From Paenibacillus alvei (lineage in GTDB: Bacteria; Bacillota; Bacilli; Paenibacillales; NBRC-103111), in contig CAMCVV010000003.1 in NCBI GenBank assembly GCA_945881905.1, positions 22,862 through 86,861 on the forward strand: a stretch of DNA of 64,000 nt. Reading direction: 5' to 3'. Below are positions 26,938 through 36,802 of the stretch, in pieces. Position numbers and translations under genes: made by a program. The first letter of the stretch is position 1. Every line of letters begins with the position of its first letter. The notes beneath the pieces are model-generated. The model was not told where the DNA came from. It did no database searches and worked only from the letters and a program-made list of their open reading frames with translations.

Positions 26938-27732
26938 TCATCCCATCCCAATAAACTTTTTCATTTTTTTGAAAAATCCTTTATTTTCACTTAAGGACAT
27001 CAACGGAATGGCATTTCCGAGAATACGTCTAGCAATATTCCGATAAGCAATAGCGGCATCTAAATGCGGATGGATAACGATAGGCTCACCTGAATTGGCA
27101 TAACGAATAATATGCTCATCTTCCGGAACAATTCCAATCAAATCAACGGACAAGACGGAACAAATATCTTCTACATCGAGCATTTCGCCTTTTTTGACTT
27201 TACCCATTCGCATGCGATTGATGATCAGTTTGGGTTGTGGTAAATTGTTCTTCTCTAGAAGTCCAATCACACGATCAGCATCACGAACAGCTGTGTGTTC
27301 AGGTGTCGTTATGACAATAGCTTGATCCGCTCCTGCAATTGCATTCTTGAAGCCTTGTTCAATACCAGCGGGACAATCAATGATGACAAAATCAAAATCT
27401 TTCTTCAGTTCGAGAACAAGTTCCCGAACATGATCTTCATGAACTGAATCTTTATCTCTGGTTTGTGCCGCTGGAAGAAGATATAGTTCATCAAACCGCT
27501 TATCTTTAATTAAAGCTTGATTTAATCTGCATTTTTGTTCAATCACATCAATAATATCATAAATAATCCGGTTTTCTAAGCCCATGATCACATCTAAATT
27601 CCTCAAACCAATATCAGTATCCACCAAACAAACTTTTTTACCTAGAAGTGCTAGCGCTGTACCTAAATTGGCTGATGTTGTTGTTTTACCAACGCCACCT
27701 TTTCCTGAAGTCACTACAATTGCTTCTCCCAC
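26938..27732 (-). CDS. minD: Septum-site determining ATPase MinD
   Basis: Membrane-associated ATPase that recruits MinC to block polar division. 264 residues. Deviant Walker A SGKGGVGKTTTSANLG is at about residues 9-24, and DTDIGLRNLDVIMGLENR and FVIIDCPAGIEQGF follow. The C-terminal amphipathic helix GFFKKMKKFIGMG provides the membrane-targeting sequence. GTG at 27732 is 8 bases from GAGGAG and gives the typical N terminus (MGEAIVVTSG); the GTG at 27741 is too close. Confidence 0.97.
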   Translation of the reverse strand: MGEAIVVTSGKGGVGKTTTSANLGTALALLGKKVCLVDTDIGLRNLDVIMGLENRIIYDIIDVIEQKCRLNQALIKDKRFDELYLLPAAQTRDKDSVHEDHVRELVLELKKDFDFVIIDCPAGIEQGFKNAIAGADQAIVITTPEHTAVRDADRVIGLLEKNNLPQPKLIINRMRMGKVKKGEMLDVEDICSVLSVDLIGIVPEDEHIIRYANSGEPIVIHPHLDAAIAYRNIARRILGNAIPLMSLSENKGFFKKMKKFIGMG

Positions 27733-27755
27733 AGCTTTCACTCCTCAAAAAAATA

Positions 27756-28406
27756 TTATCGTATAATTCGATGAAGTTGATTCAGTTGATCAATTTCCAT
27801 TTTACCTTCTTTGACATAAGCAAATTCCATCCAATACTCGCCCATTGACCACTCATCTGGAGGACGACTTATCACATTAGCGATCCGAAGTTGTGTCGGA
27901 CAAAAAAAAGAAGCTGCAATGATCGCTGTCTCATCACCTTGCATGCCTGCATGAGCAAGACCTTTTAATGAACCCATAATATAAATATTGCCTGATCCAA
28001 TGATCGAGCCCCCAGGATTGATATCCCCTAGAAATAGGACATCGTTATCGAACTGGCGAACTTGTCCCGAGCGAATAATGCCTTGCTCAATAATCATATG
28101 CGGCTTTGCGTTCGTAAGATCATGGAGAAAGGGTGTATCCGATTGAATGGATTGAATTAATAAATTGCCTTGATGGCCAATAATTGTAATGATTTCTTGC
28201 TTCATTTCTTCTGTAATTTCTCTCTTACCTAGCTTTACAAATACGTGAACAATCGGTCCACTCAAAAAACTGTGATGGGTTTTCTCAAGTTTATGTTCAA
28301 GTTCTTTGACAACTGTTTGCCAGTCGCAAGAGTCATCAAAAATAAAATGTAAACCTTCTTTTACTCCCTTTATACGTACCTTAGGTCTTTGTTCTGAGTT
28401 GTTCAC
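27756..28406 (-). CDS. minC: Septum-site determining protein MinC
   Basis: Inhibitor of FtsZ assembly acting with MinD. 216 residues. The N-terminal FtsZ-interaction domain (about 1-100) is followed by the C-terminal beta-helix dimerisation domain with RSGQVRQFDNDVLFLGDINPGG and IYIMGSLKGLAHAG. GTG start follows AGGGGG. Fourteen bases separate minC from the track-extended minD reading, 23 from its chosen start. Confidence 0.95.
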   Translation of the reverse strand: MNNSEQRPKVRIKGVKEGLHFIFDDSCDWQTVVKELEHKLEKTHHSFLSGPIVHVFVKLGKREITEEMKQEIITIIGHQGNLLIQSIQSDTPFLHDLTNAKPHMIIEQGIIRSGQVRQFDNDVLFLGDINPGGSIIGSGNIYIMGSLKGLAHAGMQGDETAIIAASFFCPTQLRIANVISRPPDEWSMGEYWMEFAYVKEGKMEIDQLNQLHRIIR

Positions 28407-28471
28407 ACTTGGAACCCCCTAAGTTATATAGTTCGGTTAGCATTTCTTGAACTCCTGCTTTCAACCAAAAA

Positions 28472-29002
28472 TTAATCATCTATTCGAGCAGACGTGCTGA
28501 GTAATCGATCAATGATCTTACGAAGCGGAACATAAAAAAGTAAAGCAAAAAATAAATTAAACAAAATGGTCGGTAACATGAAGTTGGTAAATGCAAATAT
28601 AAGGGGAGTATCCATAATTCTAAATAATCGATTTGACGTGTAGTTGATAAGTTCAAATAGCAGTAAAGACATTCCGATCATACTGAAATTAATAAAAAAT
28701 ATATGTGAATTATACCGATTCAATAGTCCAACTAAATAACCAGTTACACCCATACTAAACGTATACACACCTAGCATATTTCCGTAAGATCCGACATCAT
28801 GCAAGAAACCAAAAACAATTCCATAGATTAGCGCCGTATGCCGATGCACAAATATTCCTATAAACAACACAAATATCAATGTGAATAAAGGTGTAACATA
28901 GATGCCTGCCGTCACCCACGATATAGGTATGAGCCATTCCATCAATGTGCCTTGTACGATAAAAAACATAAATCCAATCACCCATAGCAAATGTCGTGAC
29001 AT
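28472..29002 (-). CDS. mreD: Rod shape-determining protein MreD
   Basis: Small polytopic membrane protein of the elongasome. About 176 residues, five or six hydrophobic segments (LLWVIGFMFFIVQGTLMEW at the N terminus), with the family's FLHDVGSYGNMLGVYTFSMG segment in the middle. ATG at 29002 has GTGGGGT about 7 bases upstream; readings starting further upstream lie within mreC. Start overlaps the mreC stop region. Confidence 0.9.
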   Translation of the reverse strand: MSRHLLWVIGFMFFIVQGTLMEWLIPISWVTAGIYVTPLFTLIFVLFIGIFVHRHTALIYGIVFGFLHDVGSYGNMLGVYTFSMGVTGYLVGLLNRYNSHIFFINFSMIGMSLLLFELINYTSNRLFRIMDTPLIFAFTNFMLPTILFNLFFALLFYVPLRKIIDRLLSTSARIDD

Positions 29003-29003
29003 A

Positions 29004-29870
29004 TCATGACCCCACTTCAGGCACTTCAATGACAAATACTTCTCGCAAATGATATAAAGACACTTTGGGCTTGATGTAAACACGTCGCGTAATGCCGAAT
29101 TCGCCTGTATCCATCGATATCACATATCCAATTTCAATTCCAGGTGGAAAAACCTTGCCTAAACCCGATGTAATCACCATATCACCTATATCTAAAGGAT
29201 CTGCTTGATCTACTTTATTCATCACTAACAAGCCATTTTCTTTGTCATAGTTTTCGATCATCCCAAAAGATTGTGTTTCTTTAAATTTCACTGTAGCCGC
29301 GATTGCTTTCGAACCACTTCCAATATCATGAATATCTGTTAACAGCTGCACGGTTGAATAAAACCTAGATACCTTACTGATTCGTCCAATTAATCCATCT
29401 ACTGCAACTACAGCCATATTGGTGCGAATGCCATCGACTTCCCCTAAATTAATCGATACTGTTTCATTATATGGATCACTATTGGTCGAAACCACTTCAG
29501 CAATGTGATAGACATAATTATATGTTTCTTTTTGTCGATCCGTAAAATTTAATGCTTCTTTGAAACTTATATTTTGAACCTCTAGCTCATTTAACTTTTG
29601 GATATCTATAGCATATCGAGCTAAAGCATTTTTTAACACTTTGTTCTCTTCATATATCATACCTAAGTGCTTCAATTCTTCAAATAAACCCGCTACATAT
29701 GCAGCAGGTTTATAGACCAAACCTTGAGTCCATGAGACACTATCTTTAACAATTTTCTCTGCGAAAGTCAATTGAGAACGGTAGCCAATCGTTAGCCCCA
29801 TTAATGTAAAGAAACATATGATACCCAGCAATAGAATAATGAGTCTTATGTTTCCCATAAACTTGATCAA
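29004..29870 (-). CDS. mreC: Rod shape-determining protein MreC
   Basis: Links MreB filaments to extracytoplasmic wall enzymes. About 288 residues: N-terminal TM (LIILLLGIICFFTLMGLTI), a coiled-coil segment (EELKHLGMIYEENKVLKNAL) and a C-terminal beta-domain with AVVAVDGLIGRIS, DIGDMVITSGLGKVFPPGI. A TTG at 29870 is 5 bases from AAGGTGG and is the best start; the GTG at 29879 overlaps that site and the ATG at 29858 is distant from it. Confidence 0.95.
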   Translation of the reverse strand: MIKFMGNIRLIILLLGIICFFTLMGLTIGYRSQLTFAEKIVKDSVSWTQGLVYKPAAYVAGLFEELKHLGMIYEENKVLKNALARYAIDIQKLNELEVQNISFKEALNFTDRQKETYNYVYHIAEVVSTNSDPYNETVSINLGEVDGIRTNMAVVAVDGLIGRISKVSRFYSTVQLLTDIHDIGSGSKAIAATVKFKETQSFGMIENYDKENGLLVMNKVDQADPLDIGDMVITSGLGKVFPPGIEIGYVISMDTGEFGITRRVYIKPKVSLYHLREVFVIEVPEVGS

Positions 29871-29895
29871 TTGAACCACCTTCTCACTTTAATCA

Positions 29896-30927
29896 TCACT
29901 TATATCTGAAATTCGTGTATGGTTTTGATTTAAATAAGTGGATATTATCAAGTGCTCTTCCTGTTCCGATCGCAACACAATCCAAAGGGTTTTCAGCAAC
30001 AAATACAGGCATTCCTGTCTCTTGAGCAATGAATCGATCTAAATTCCGAAGTAACCCTCCGCCACCTGTAAGCACAATGCCTCGATCCATGATATCGGCT
30101 GCTAACTCGGGGGGGCACTTTTCTAATGTTACTTTGACAGCATCTAAAATCGAATAGATCGTATCTTCCAATGCAACAGCAATTTCCTCAGAGGATACAA
30201 TAATGGTTTTGGGTAAACCTGTAACTAAATCCCGTCCGCGAATCTCCGATTCTTCAACGGGGTGCAAAGAAAGTGCTGAACCGATTTTCATTTTGATCAA
30301 TTCAGAAGTTCTTTCTCCAATCATTAAATTATATGTCCTCTTGATATATTGTGCAATAGCTTCATCCATCTCATCGCCAGCAATACGGATTGAGCGACTT
30401 GTAACGATACCTCCTAATGAGATAACTGCGACTTCAGTTGTACCTCCACCAATATCAACGACCATACTTCCCGTTGGTTCCCAAACAGGCAGATCTGCTC
30501 CAATCGCTGCTGCGAAAGGTTCTTCGATCGTATATGTATCTTTGGCACCTGCTTGTTTGGTGGCATCTTCGACTGCTCTTTTCTCTACTGCAGTAATCCC
30601 AGAAGGCACGCAAACCATAACATTAGGATGGTGAGCAAAAAGCCATCTTTCTTTTTGTGCTTGTTTCAAGAAATATCGAATCATTGTTGCTGTTGTCTCG
30701 AAATCGGCAATAACTCCATCTTTCATCGGACGAATGGCTTTAATATTACCTGGAGTGCGACCAATCATGTTTTTCGCTGCATTCCCGACTGCTTCGATCG
30801 TGTTCGTATCTGAATTAATAGCAACGACAGAAGGTTCTCTGACTACGATCCCTTTACCTTTTACATATACCAACGTATTCGCAGTTCCCAAATCAATACC
30901 TAGACTTTTCGTGAAACGATTAAACAT
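29896..30927 (-). CDS. mreB: Rod shape-determining actin homologue MreB
   Basis: Cytoskeletal ATPase guiding lateral wall synthesis. 343 residues. Actin-fold motifs: phosphate 1 [15 protein letters not shown] (about residues 10-24), phosphate 2 [18 protein letters not shown] (about 158-175) and the adenosine loop [14 protein letters not shown] (about 285-298). AGGAGG precedes the ATG. First of mreB-mreC-mreD-minC-minD. Confidence 0.97.
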   Translation of the reverse strand: MFNRFTKSLGIDLGTANTLVYVKGKGIVVREPSVVAINSDTNTIEAVGNAAKNMIGRTPGNIKAIRPMKDGVIADFETTATMIRYFLKQAQKERWLFAHHPNVMVCVPSGITAVEKRAVEDATKQAGAKDTYTIEEPFAAAIGADLPVWEPTGSMVVDIGGGTTEVAVISLGGIVTSRSIRIAGDEMDEAIAQYIKRTYNLMIGERTSELIKMKIGSALSLHPVEESEIRGRDLVTGLPKTIIVSSEEIAVALEDTIYSILDAVKVTLEKCPPELAADIMDRGIVLTGGGGLLRNLDRFIAQETGMPVFVAENPLDCVAIGTGRALDNIHLFKSKPYTNFRYK

Positions 30928-30996
30928 TTATAACACCCTCCTAGATGTCTCTCCCTTAAATGTTTCAACTCTCGGACGAGCATTTCTTATATTATA

Positions 30997-31707
30997 TTAC
31001 ATATGGCCTTGTTCCTTCAAACTAATAAATTTGTGGTCTGCAATCACGATATGATCCAGTAACTCAATACCAATAATTTTACCTGATTCAGATAATCGCT
31101 TCGTGATTTGAATATCTTCGGGACTAGGCGTAGGGTCTCCACTAGGGTGGTTATGTATGCAAATAATAGATGCACTACTTCGCTTGATGGCTGCTTTGAA
31201 TACTTCGCGAGGGTGTACAATCGATGCATTAAGACTACCTATGGAGAGGGTTTCTTGCGCGATAACGTGATTTTTTGTGTTAAGAAATAACACAACAAAA
31301 TGTTCTTTTTGCAAATACCGAAGATCTTCCCTTACTAATTTCGCTGCATCTTCGGGTGTTCGTACCGTAACCGTCTGTTCTAATGTGCTACGAGAAATTC
31401 TTCGCCCTAGTTCTATACCAGCAAGGATTTGAAGTGCTTTGGTGACTCCAATTCCTTTGATTTGAGTAAGTTCTTGCACATTCATTTCGACAAGATGGCG
31501 TAAACTACCGCACTCTCTAAGAATTCTTTGTGCTAGATGAACCGCAGATTCAGCGTACGTACCTGTTCGTAACAAGATAGCAAGTAATTCAGCGTGACTA
31601 AGTGCATTTGACCCGTATTGAAGCATTCTTTCTCTTGGTCTTTCCTCGATTGGAACATCTTTCATCATACATACATGTACATCCATGCCTTCTCTTCTTT
31701 CTGTCAT
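30997..31707 (-). CDS. radC: RadC family (JAB/MPN) protein
   Basis: 236 residues: an N-terminal helix-hairpin-helix-type region (ELTQIKGIGVTKALQILA, about 80-97) and a C-terminal JAMM metal-binding domain with HNHPSGDPTPSPED (about 185-198). Once linked to DNA repair, its role is not settled. The start is uncertain: ATG at 31707 has no good ribosome site; ATG at 31686 has one only one base away. Transcribed toward mreB, as in B. subtilis. In that species maf lies just upstream; here the germination operon does. Confidence 0.9.
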   Translation of the reverse strand: MTERREGMDVHVCMMKDVPIEERPRERMLQYGSNALSHAELLAILLRTGTYAESAVHLAQRILRECGSLRHLVEMNVQELTQIKGIGVTKALQILAGIELGRRISRSTLEQTVTVRTPEDAAKLVREDLRYLQKEHFVVLFLNTKNHVIAQETLSIGSLNASIVHPREVFKAAIKRSSASIICIHNHPSGDPTPSPEDIQITKRLSESGKIIGIELLDHIVIADHKFISLKEQGHM

Positions 31708-31738
31708 TTTTAGTAAATCTAGGGTAATTCTAATTTAG

Positions 31739-31747
31739 ATTATATCA
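31739..31747 (-). promoter_or_regulatory. Extended -10 promoter of radC
   Basis: Minus-strand TG-A-TATAAT lies 32 bases upstream of the radC start. The upstream region 17 bases away reads TCGAAT, a poor -35. Confidence 0.5.
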
Positions 31748-31844
31748 TGATGTGAAATATAATTCGACTTTATGAATCAGTTCACGAGTAAAATGATTAT
31801 TTTCTTGTAAATGAGTGAATCATAAGTATTGAGGTGATGAATAG

Positions 31845-33455
31845 ATGTTTAACTTACCGCCTAATCCTTTTGCGCAGATACGGATTACTTCAGTTCTAGA
31901 ACACAATAAAATATTTATGAAAACGCATTTGACTAGCTCGGACATCGTATTTCGAGAACTCATGATCGGAAACCCGCATGCGTTGAATGGACTGATTGTA
32001 TGCATAGAAGGATTAATAGACAAAAAAATCATACAGCAAAATGTTATACAACCCTTACAACAATGGGTGACGACATCATCTGATATCAGCGTGTGGCATA
32101 AGGTCATCTCATCGAATGTTCTCCAAACTGTATCTGTAAGCGAAGAAGTACTATTCGAAGTTGCCGTAGACCAATTACTGAGAGGTCAAACCCTTCTATT
32201 CGTAGAGGGCATCGCAAGTGTGTTCGTGATTGATACACAAGAATGGAAAATGCGTAACATTACCGAACCAATCACCGAAACGATCATTCGTGGTCCAAGA
32301 GAAGGATTTGTGGAAACCTTACGTGTGAACACTTCACTGCTTCGAAGGAAAATTAATCATCCTGCGCTTACGATCTATGAAATGGAAATGGGCACCATCA
32401 CCAAAACCAAAGTCGCAATCGCTTATCTAGAGGGCTATGCACCACATACCTTAATCAATGAAATCAAACAACGACTGCAAAAAGTACAGTTAACGCAAAT
32501 TCTTGAATCCAATTATATCGAAGAATGCATTGAAGATTCTTCATTCAACTTATTTCCAACGATTGGAAATTCCGAAAGACCTGATGTTGTTGCAGCAAAA
32601 CTATTAGAAGGACGTGTAGCTGTATTTGTCGATGGGTCGAGTTCGGTTCTCACGGCGCCATTGTTATTCTTTGATTTGTTCAAAATGCCAGAAGACTATT
32701 ACAGTAGATCGTATTACATCAGCTTCATTCGTATTATTCGCTTCTTCGGCTTTGTTTTCTCTACGATGGGTCCTGCACTGTATCTTGCATTTATGAGTTT
32801 TCAAGAAGAATTAATTCCTACAGCTCTATTTATTAGCTTCATTATTTCAAGATCTGATGTGCCCTTCACATTGCTATTCGAGTTGTTCGCTCTGCTCATC
32901 GTCTTTGAAGTGTTAAAAGAAGTCGGAACGCGTATCCCTACTCCAATCGGTCAGACGATTCCATTGATCGGTGGTATTGTCCTCGGTGAAGCTGCGGTTC
33001 GCGCAGGCTTCGTTGCGGAGAGTAGTCTCATCGTTGCAGTCCTGAGTGGTTTCATTGCATATCTCGTACCTGCACTAAGCCAAGTTAACACGCTTCTTCG
33101 TTTTGTGTATTTGATTATTGCTGAGTTGTTCGGTATGTATGGGGTCTCATTATTGTTCATCTTCTTCTTAATCTATACGGCTAATATACAATCCTGCGGA
33201 TATTATTATATGTCTCCTTATTACCCTGTGTATTGGAAAGGTTGGCGGGATTTCCTCATTCGTATTCCCCTAAGGATGTTGAATCGCAAACCTCAAATCC
33301 TCACAAAAGTAGATGCGTTACATATAAATGGCTATCCATCAGCTACATCGATTGATCTTGATGAGAAAGTGGTGAACACGCATGAACAAGATCATGTACA
33401 TACTCCTCCTACTATTTTTCAACGTATTGTGCATCACTGGATGCAAAGAAAATGA
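31845..33455 (+). CDS. Spore germination receptor subunit A (GerA/GerKA family)
   Basis: Inner-membrane nutrient receptor subunit. 536 residues: a soluble N-terminal half (GPREGFVETLRVNTSLLRRKI, LEGRVAVFVDGSSSVL) and a C-terminal half with four to five TM (FGFVFSTMGPALYLAFM, TPIGQTIPLIGGIVLGEAAV). The LGEAAVxAGFV segment is a family hallmark. GAGGTG lies 8 bases before the ATG. First gene of an A-C-B-B operon; expression would be in the forespore under sigma-G, but I found no convincing sigma-G promoter in the 137-base upstream region. Ligand is unknown. Confidence 0.95.
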   Translation: MFNLPPNPFAQIRITSVLEHNKIFMKTHLTSSDIVFRELMIGNPHALNGLIVCIEGLIDKKIIQQNVIQPLQQWVTTSSDISVWHKVISSNVLQTVSVSEEVLFEVAVDQLLRGQTLLFVEGIASVFVIDTQEWKMRNITEPITETIIRGPREGFVETLRVNTSLLRRKINHPALTIYEMEMGTITKTKVAIAYLEGYAPHTLINEIKQRLQKVQLTQILESNYIEECIEDSSFNLFPTIGNSERPDVVAAKLLEGRVAVFVDGSSSVLTAPLLFFDLFKMPEDYYSRSYYISFIRIIRFFGFVFSTMGPALYLAFMSFQEELIPTALFISFIISRSDVPFTLLFELFALLIVFEVLKEVGTRIPTPIGQTIPLIGGIVLGEAAVRAGFVAESSLIVAVLSGFIAYLVPALSQVNTLLRFVYLIIAELFGMYGVSLLFIFFLIYTANIQSCGYYYMSPYYPVYWKGWRDFLIRIPLRMLNRKPQILTKVDALHINGYPSATSIDLDEKVVNTHEQDHVHTPPTIFQRIVHHWMQRK

Positions 33456-34539
33456 ATCTCGAATTAGAACTTCCAATAGAGCTATTGTTTTTGGACTGGC
33501 CATAGAAAAAAAAGAAGACACCTATATCGGTTACACACAAAACATTTCTTATACCAAAGGAGGAGAGGAAAAAGCTTATTCCTATGAAATCGTAGAAGTG
33601 AAAGCAGGCACAATCTATGAACTCCTAGACAACCTATTGGTATTGAACCAAAAATCAACGTTATGGAAACATCTCCAAGTATTAATCGTTCACGAGAGTA
33701 TTGCCAATCATGATTTGATTATATTTTCAGAATATTTCGAACGAAATCCTCAGTTTCCCATTACTTTTGGTGTGGTGTATACCGAGGACAAACTGAATGA
33801 CCTTCTAGAAACAACAAGTGGGACTTTTCCGATTCCAGCGATGTCGATCCAGAATTTATTATTCGAACAAACCCTTGGCCAGTATGCCCTCCCGATTCGT
33901 TTCTTTGAAATCATGAGAGAAGTCGAGACGCCGTTTCATGATTACTACTTGCCTGTTATTGAACTGAAGAACAAGGAACTTAGATTGTCAGGAACCGCTG
34001 TGTTCAAAGATCACGAGTTCGCAGGCAAGCTCAATGAACAAGATACCCAAAATGTAAAGCGCTTGATCGAGAAGCCGGAAAATACATGGCAAATATTCAG
34101 TTATCAACCGACATCTTCACCTGAAGACGTACAATTGGCTACAAGGATCGAGCATTCACGGGTCAAGATGGTAGTGCACTTAGAATACAATCTACCAAGC
34201 ATTCATATTGAACTGAATGAGAAATTCAAGATTGAGACACATGCACCGATACAAGATCTAACAGCAGAAGATATAACACACATCGAGAAGGCATACAACA
34301 AGCAAGTGGAGGAAGAATTACAAGCAACGATTCATCAAGTTCAGAAGGAATGGAATGCGAATATTTTGGGGTTTGCTGACCTCGTTGCCAGACAACAACC
34401 TCAATATTGGAAAGCACACAAACAAGAATGGAATGACATCTATCGCGAATTGAAAGTTGAGGTTCGCGTAACATCAGAATTAACGCATACGGGATTAACC
34501 AGGAGATTCAGTCCGAAAATAACGGAAGAAGAGAGTTGA
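33382..34539 (+). CDS. Germination receptor subunit C, lipoprotein (Ger(x)C family)
   Basis: Membrane-anchored lipoprotein subunit of the receptor. 385 residues. Signal peptide YILLLLFFNVLCITGC with the lipid-modified Cys at residue 21. The rest is soluble, with family features: GLAIEKKEDTYIGYTQNIS, SGTAVFKDHEFAGKLNEQD. It overlaps the 3' end of gerA by 74 bases in another frame. GTGGTG is 7 bases before the ATG. The C-terminal codons ending ITEEES contain a sequence that recurs between the two gerB genes. Confidence 0.93.
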   Translation: MNKIMYILLLLFFNVLCITGCKENESRIRTSNRAIVFGLAIEKKEDTYIGYTQNISYTKGGEEKAYSYEIVEVKAGTIYELLDNLLVLNQKSTLWKHLQVLIVHESIANHDLIIFSEYFERNPQFPITFGVVYTEDKLNDLLETTSGTFPIPAMSIQNLLFEQTLGQYALPIRFFEIMREVETPFHDYYLPVIELKNKELRLSGTAVFKDHEFAGKLNEQDTQNVKRLIEKPENTWQIFSYQPTSSPEDVQLATRIEHSRVKMVVHLEYNLPSIHIELNEKFKIETHAPIQDLTAEDITHIEKAYNKQVEEELQATIHQVQKEWNANILGFADLVARQQPQYWKAHKQEWNDIYRELKVEVRVTSELTHTGLTRRFSPKITEEES

Positions 34540-34546
34540 CAGCACA

Positions 34547-35665
34547 TTGCAAGCAATATCTTATCGTCAAGTGTTGTTCTTAGGAATCGTTTCTATGCCC
34601 ATCACTGGTCATTTATTACTCGAGTCGCCGATGATCTCTCAGTCGGGGAATGATGCTTGGTTCTCTATGCTACTGGCTTTACCGATTGGTCTCATCTATG
34701 TAACCATGCTCTGGCGTTTGCATCAGCTCCACCAGGGAGCTCATTTAGCAGAAATCTTGCTGCGAACTTACGGGAAATGGATTGGATCCATGGCGATATC
34801 GCTATTTGTGATTTATGGATTGTATGTGCTTAGCATCACGTTATATTGTATCATCGACTTTACCCTTCTGATTTATTTGCAAGATTACAGTGCGCTGTCG
34901 ATCGTGAGTAGTTTATATGTGGTTATGATGTATGCCCTCTATGTGGGAATTGAATGTGTGGCTCGAGCAAGCGAACCATTAGCCCTATTATTTGCTATTA
35001 CAGGATCTTCTACGGGATTCGCCAACTTAACTTATAAAGATTACAGCAGAGTCTTACCTATACTCGAGAACGGCTTGGCACCGATTATGCATGGCATTCT
35101 CATCATGACAGCATTATTCGGAGAAATCATTATCATGTTGATGTTCAGACTCCAAAAAAACCGACTTCAAATGAAACATTTGCTTTATCTATTATTAACG
35201 CTCGTCCTATTCATTTGTTTGACATCTGTAGGTGCAACAATGGGAACGCTTGCTATATTTGGTGTTGAATCTTCGGTATCCAAAATTTACCCCACGTATG
35301 ATGTACTCAAATTAGTAAGCTATGGTTTTATTAATCGATTTGACATCTATGGCATTATCACTGTCGTGACAGGAGGCCTAATTCGATTGGTGTTGTGGCA
35401 AATTGCAGTGAATGAGTTGATTCATTCGATAGTTCCCGTTGTGAGAAAACCCTATATTCACGTGTTTATTTTCCTCATGATCAGTATAGTCGTGTTATGG
35501 ATGATTCCAGATAGTTTGAGCTTTCATGAGTATTGGGTGAAGAGCATTTACCCTCTGACGGTGTGGATCACGATAGCTATTCCTGTATTGACATGGGTGA
35601 TCTCTGAATTCAGATGGAAGTCTACTTCATCCATGACACGCACACACATATCAGAGAAGAACTAA
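34547..35665 (+). CDS. Germination receptor subunit B, copy 1 (GerAB/GerB family)
   Basis: APC-superfamily-like integral membrane subunit that forms the nutrient binding site in GerA receptors. About 372 residues, ten TM. Begins MQAISYRQVLFLG; contains SMPITGHLLLESPM, ARASEPLALLFAITGS and TYKDYSRVLPILENGL. TTG at 34547 appears to be the start, 7 bases after the gerC stop, with only a purine-rich GAAGAAGAGAG upstream. By eye roughly 60-65% identical to copy 2. Confidence 0.93.
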   Translation: MQAISYRQVLFLGIVSMPITGHLLLESPMISQSGNDAWFSMLLALPIGLIYVTMLWRLHQLHQGAHLAEILLRTYGKWIGSMAISLFVIYGLYVLSITLYCIIDFTLLIYLQDYSALSIVSSLYVVMMYALYVGIECVARASEPLALLFAITGSSTGFANLTYKDYSRVLPILENGLAPIMHGILIMTALFGEIIIMLMFRLQKNRLQMKHLLYLLLTLVLFICLTSVGATMGTLAIFGVESSVSKIYPTYDVLKLVSYGFINRFDIYGIITVVTGGLIRLVLWQIAVNELIHSIVPVVRKPYIHVFIFLMISIVVLWMIPDSLSFHEYWVKSIYPLTVWITIAIPVLTWVISEFRWKSTSSMTRTHISEKN

Positions 35666-35695
35666 ACGAAGAAGAGAGTTGACGAGGTCATGCAC

Positions 35696-36802
35696 GTGCA
35701 AGCTATAACGTATCGTCAAGTGTTGTTCTTAGGCATGATGTCCATGCCCATTACGGGTCATTTCTTACTCGTGTCGCCTATGATTGAGCTATCAGGTAGA
35801 GATGCGTGGTTATGTGTGTTACTGACTTTGCCTATGGGACTTCTGTATGTGACGATGCTTTGGCGCATTCATCAACTTCACCAAAGAGTCCCTTTTGCAC
35901 GCATATTACTTCGTACATTCGGGAATGGGATTGGGCATGTTGCAGCAGGGGTATTCGTCTTCTATGGGATATTCATGCTCATCATCACGATCACTTGTAT
36001 CTACGACTTTACGATTCTCATCTATCTCCAAGATGATTCAAAATTCACGATCGTGAGTAGTGTGTATGCCGTCATCGGTTATGCGATCTATGTCGGTATC
36101 GAATGCGTGGCTCGAGCAAGTGAACCCCTTGCGATGTTACTTCCCTTCACCGGTTCATCTGCTGGGATTTCTTCGATGACATACAAAGACTACAGCAGAC
36201 TTCTGCCATTGTTCGAATATGGACTAGCTCCCGTGATACGAGGCATGATCATGTGCGCTGCTTTATTTGGCGAAATCATTATTTTATTCATGTTTAGCTT
36301 CCAACAAAATCGCAATTCACATCGAAAGTTATTGTATGTATTGATTTTCCTTATTTTATTTGTGAGCTTGACATTTATCGGTGCCATCTCAGGATGCATT
36401 TCAATATTTGGTGTCCAATCTTCGATATCCAAGTATTACCCTACCTATGATATTCTCAAATTAGTGCATTTTGGATTTATTAATCGGTTTGACATATATG
36501 CGATTTTTTCATTAATAACAGGCGGGATCCTTCGCTTAGCTTTGTGGCACATTGCTGTAGGTGAAATTATTCGCTCCATGTGGAAGTCTGTCAACCCTCT
36601 ATGGCTTCATATTTCAATAATTGTAATTGTCAGCATCATGGCTATGTACGTAATCCAAGATAGCTTACAATTCTTTATGGTTTGGATCAAGAACTATTAT
36701 CCTTTAACCGTATGGGTATCGATATGTATACCTGTAATCACTTGGATCGTGTCTGAATTCCGAAATATGAGAAAGCACAGAGACACTAAGTCTAATACGT
36801 AA
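35696..36802 (+). CDS. Germination receptor subunit B, copy 2
   Basis: Tandem paralogue of the preceding gene, about 368 residues, same topology (QAITYRQVLFLGMMSMPITGH; SEPLAMLLPFTGSS; TYKDYSRLLPLFEYGL). GTG at 35696 aligns with the TTG start of copy 1 and is about 7 bases from GAGGT; the ATG at 35690 lies too close. The 20 bases before it copy the gerC/gerB1 junction. Two B subunits may give alternative receptors with different ligands using one A and C. No terminator is visible in the 151 bases downstream. Confidence 0.93.
   Translation: MQAITYRQVLFLGMMSMPITGHFLLVSPMIELSGRDAWLCVLLTLPMGLLYVTMLWRIHQLHQRVPFARILLRTFGNGIGHVAAGVFVFYGIFMLIITITCIYDFTILIYLQDDSKFTIVSSVYAVIGYAIYVGIECVARASEPLAMLLPFTGSSAGISSMTYKDYSRLLPLFEYGLAPVIRGMIMCAALFGEIIILFMFSFQQNRNSHRKLLYVLIFLILFVSLTFIGAISGCISIFGVQSSISKYYPTYDILKLVHFGFINRFDIYAIFSLITGGILRLALWHIAVGEIIRSMWKSVNPLWLHISIIVIVSIMAMYVIQDSLQFFMVWIKNYYPLTVWVSICIPVITWIVSEFRNMRKHRDTKSNT

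Noticed and set aside
31740..31844. Sigma-G promoter for the gerA operon
   Set aside because: CATAAGTA at about 31819-31826 resembles a -10 but lies too close to the ribosome site and lacks a spaced -35.
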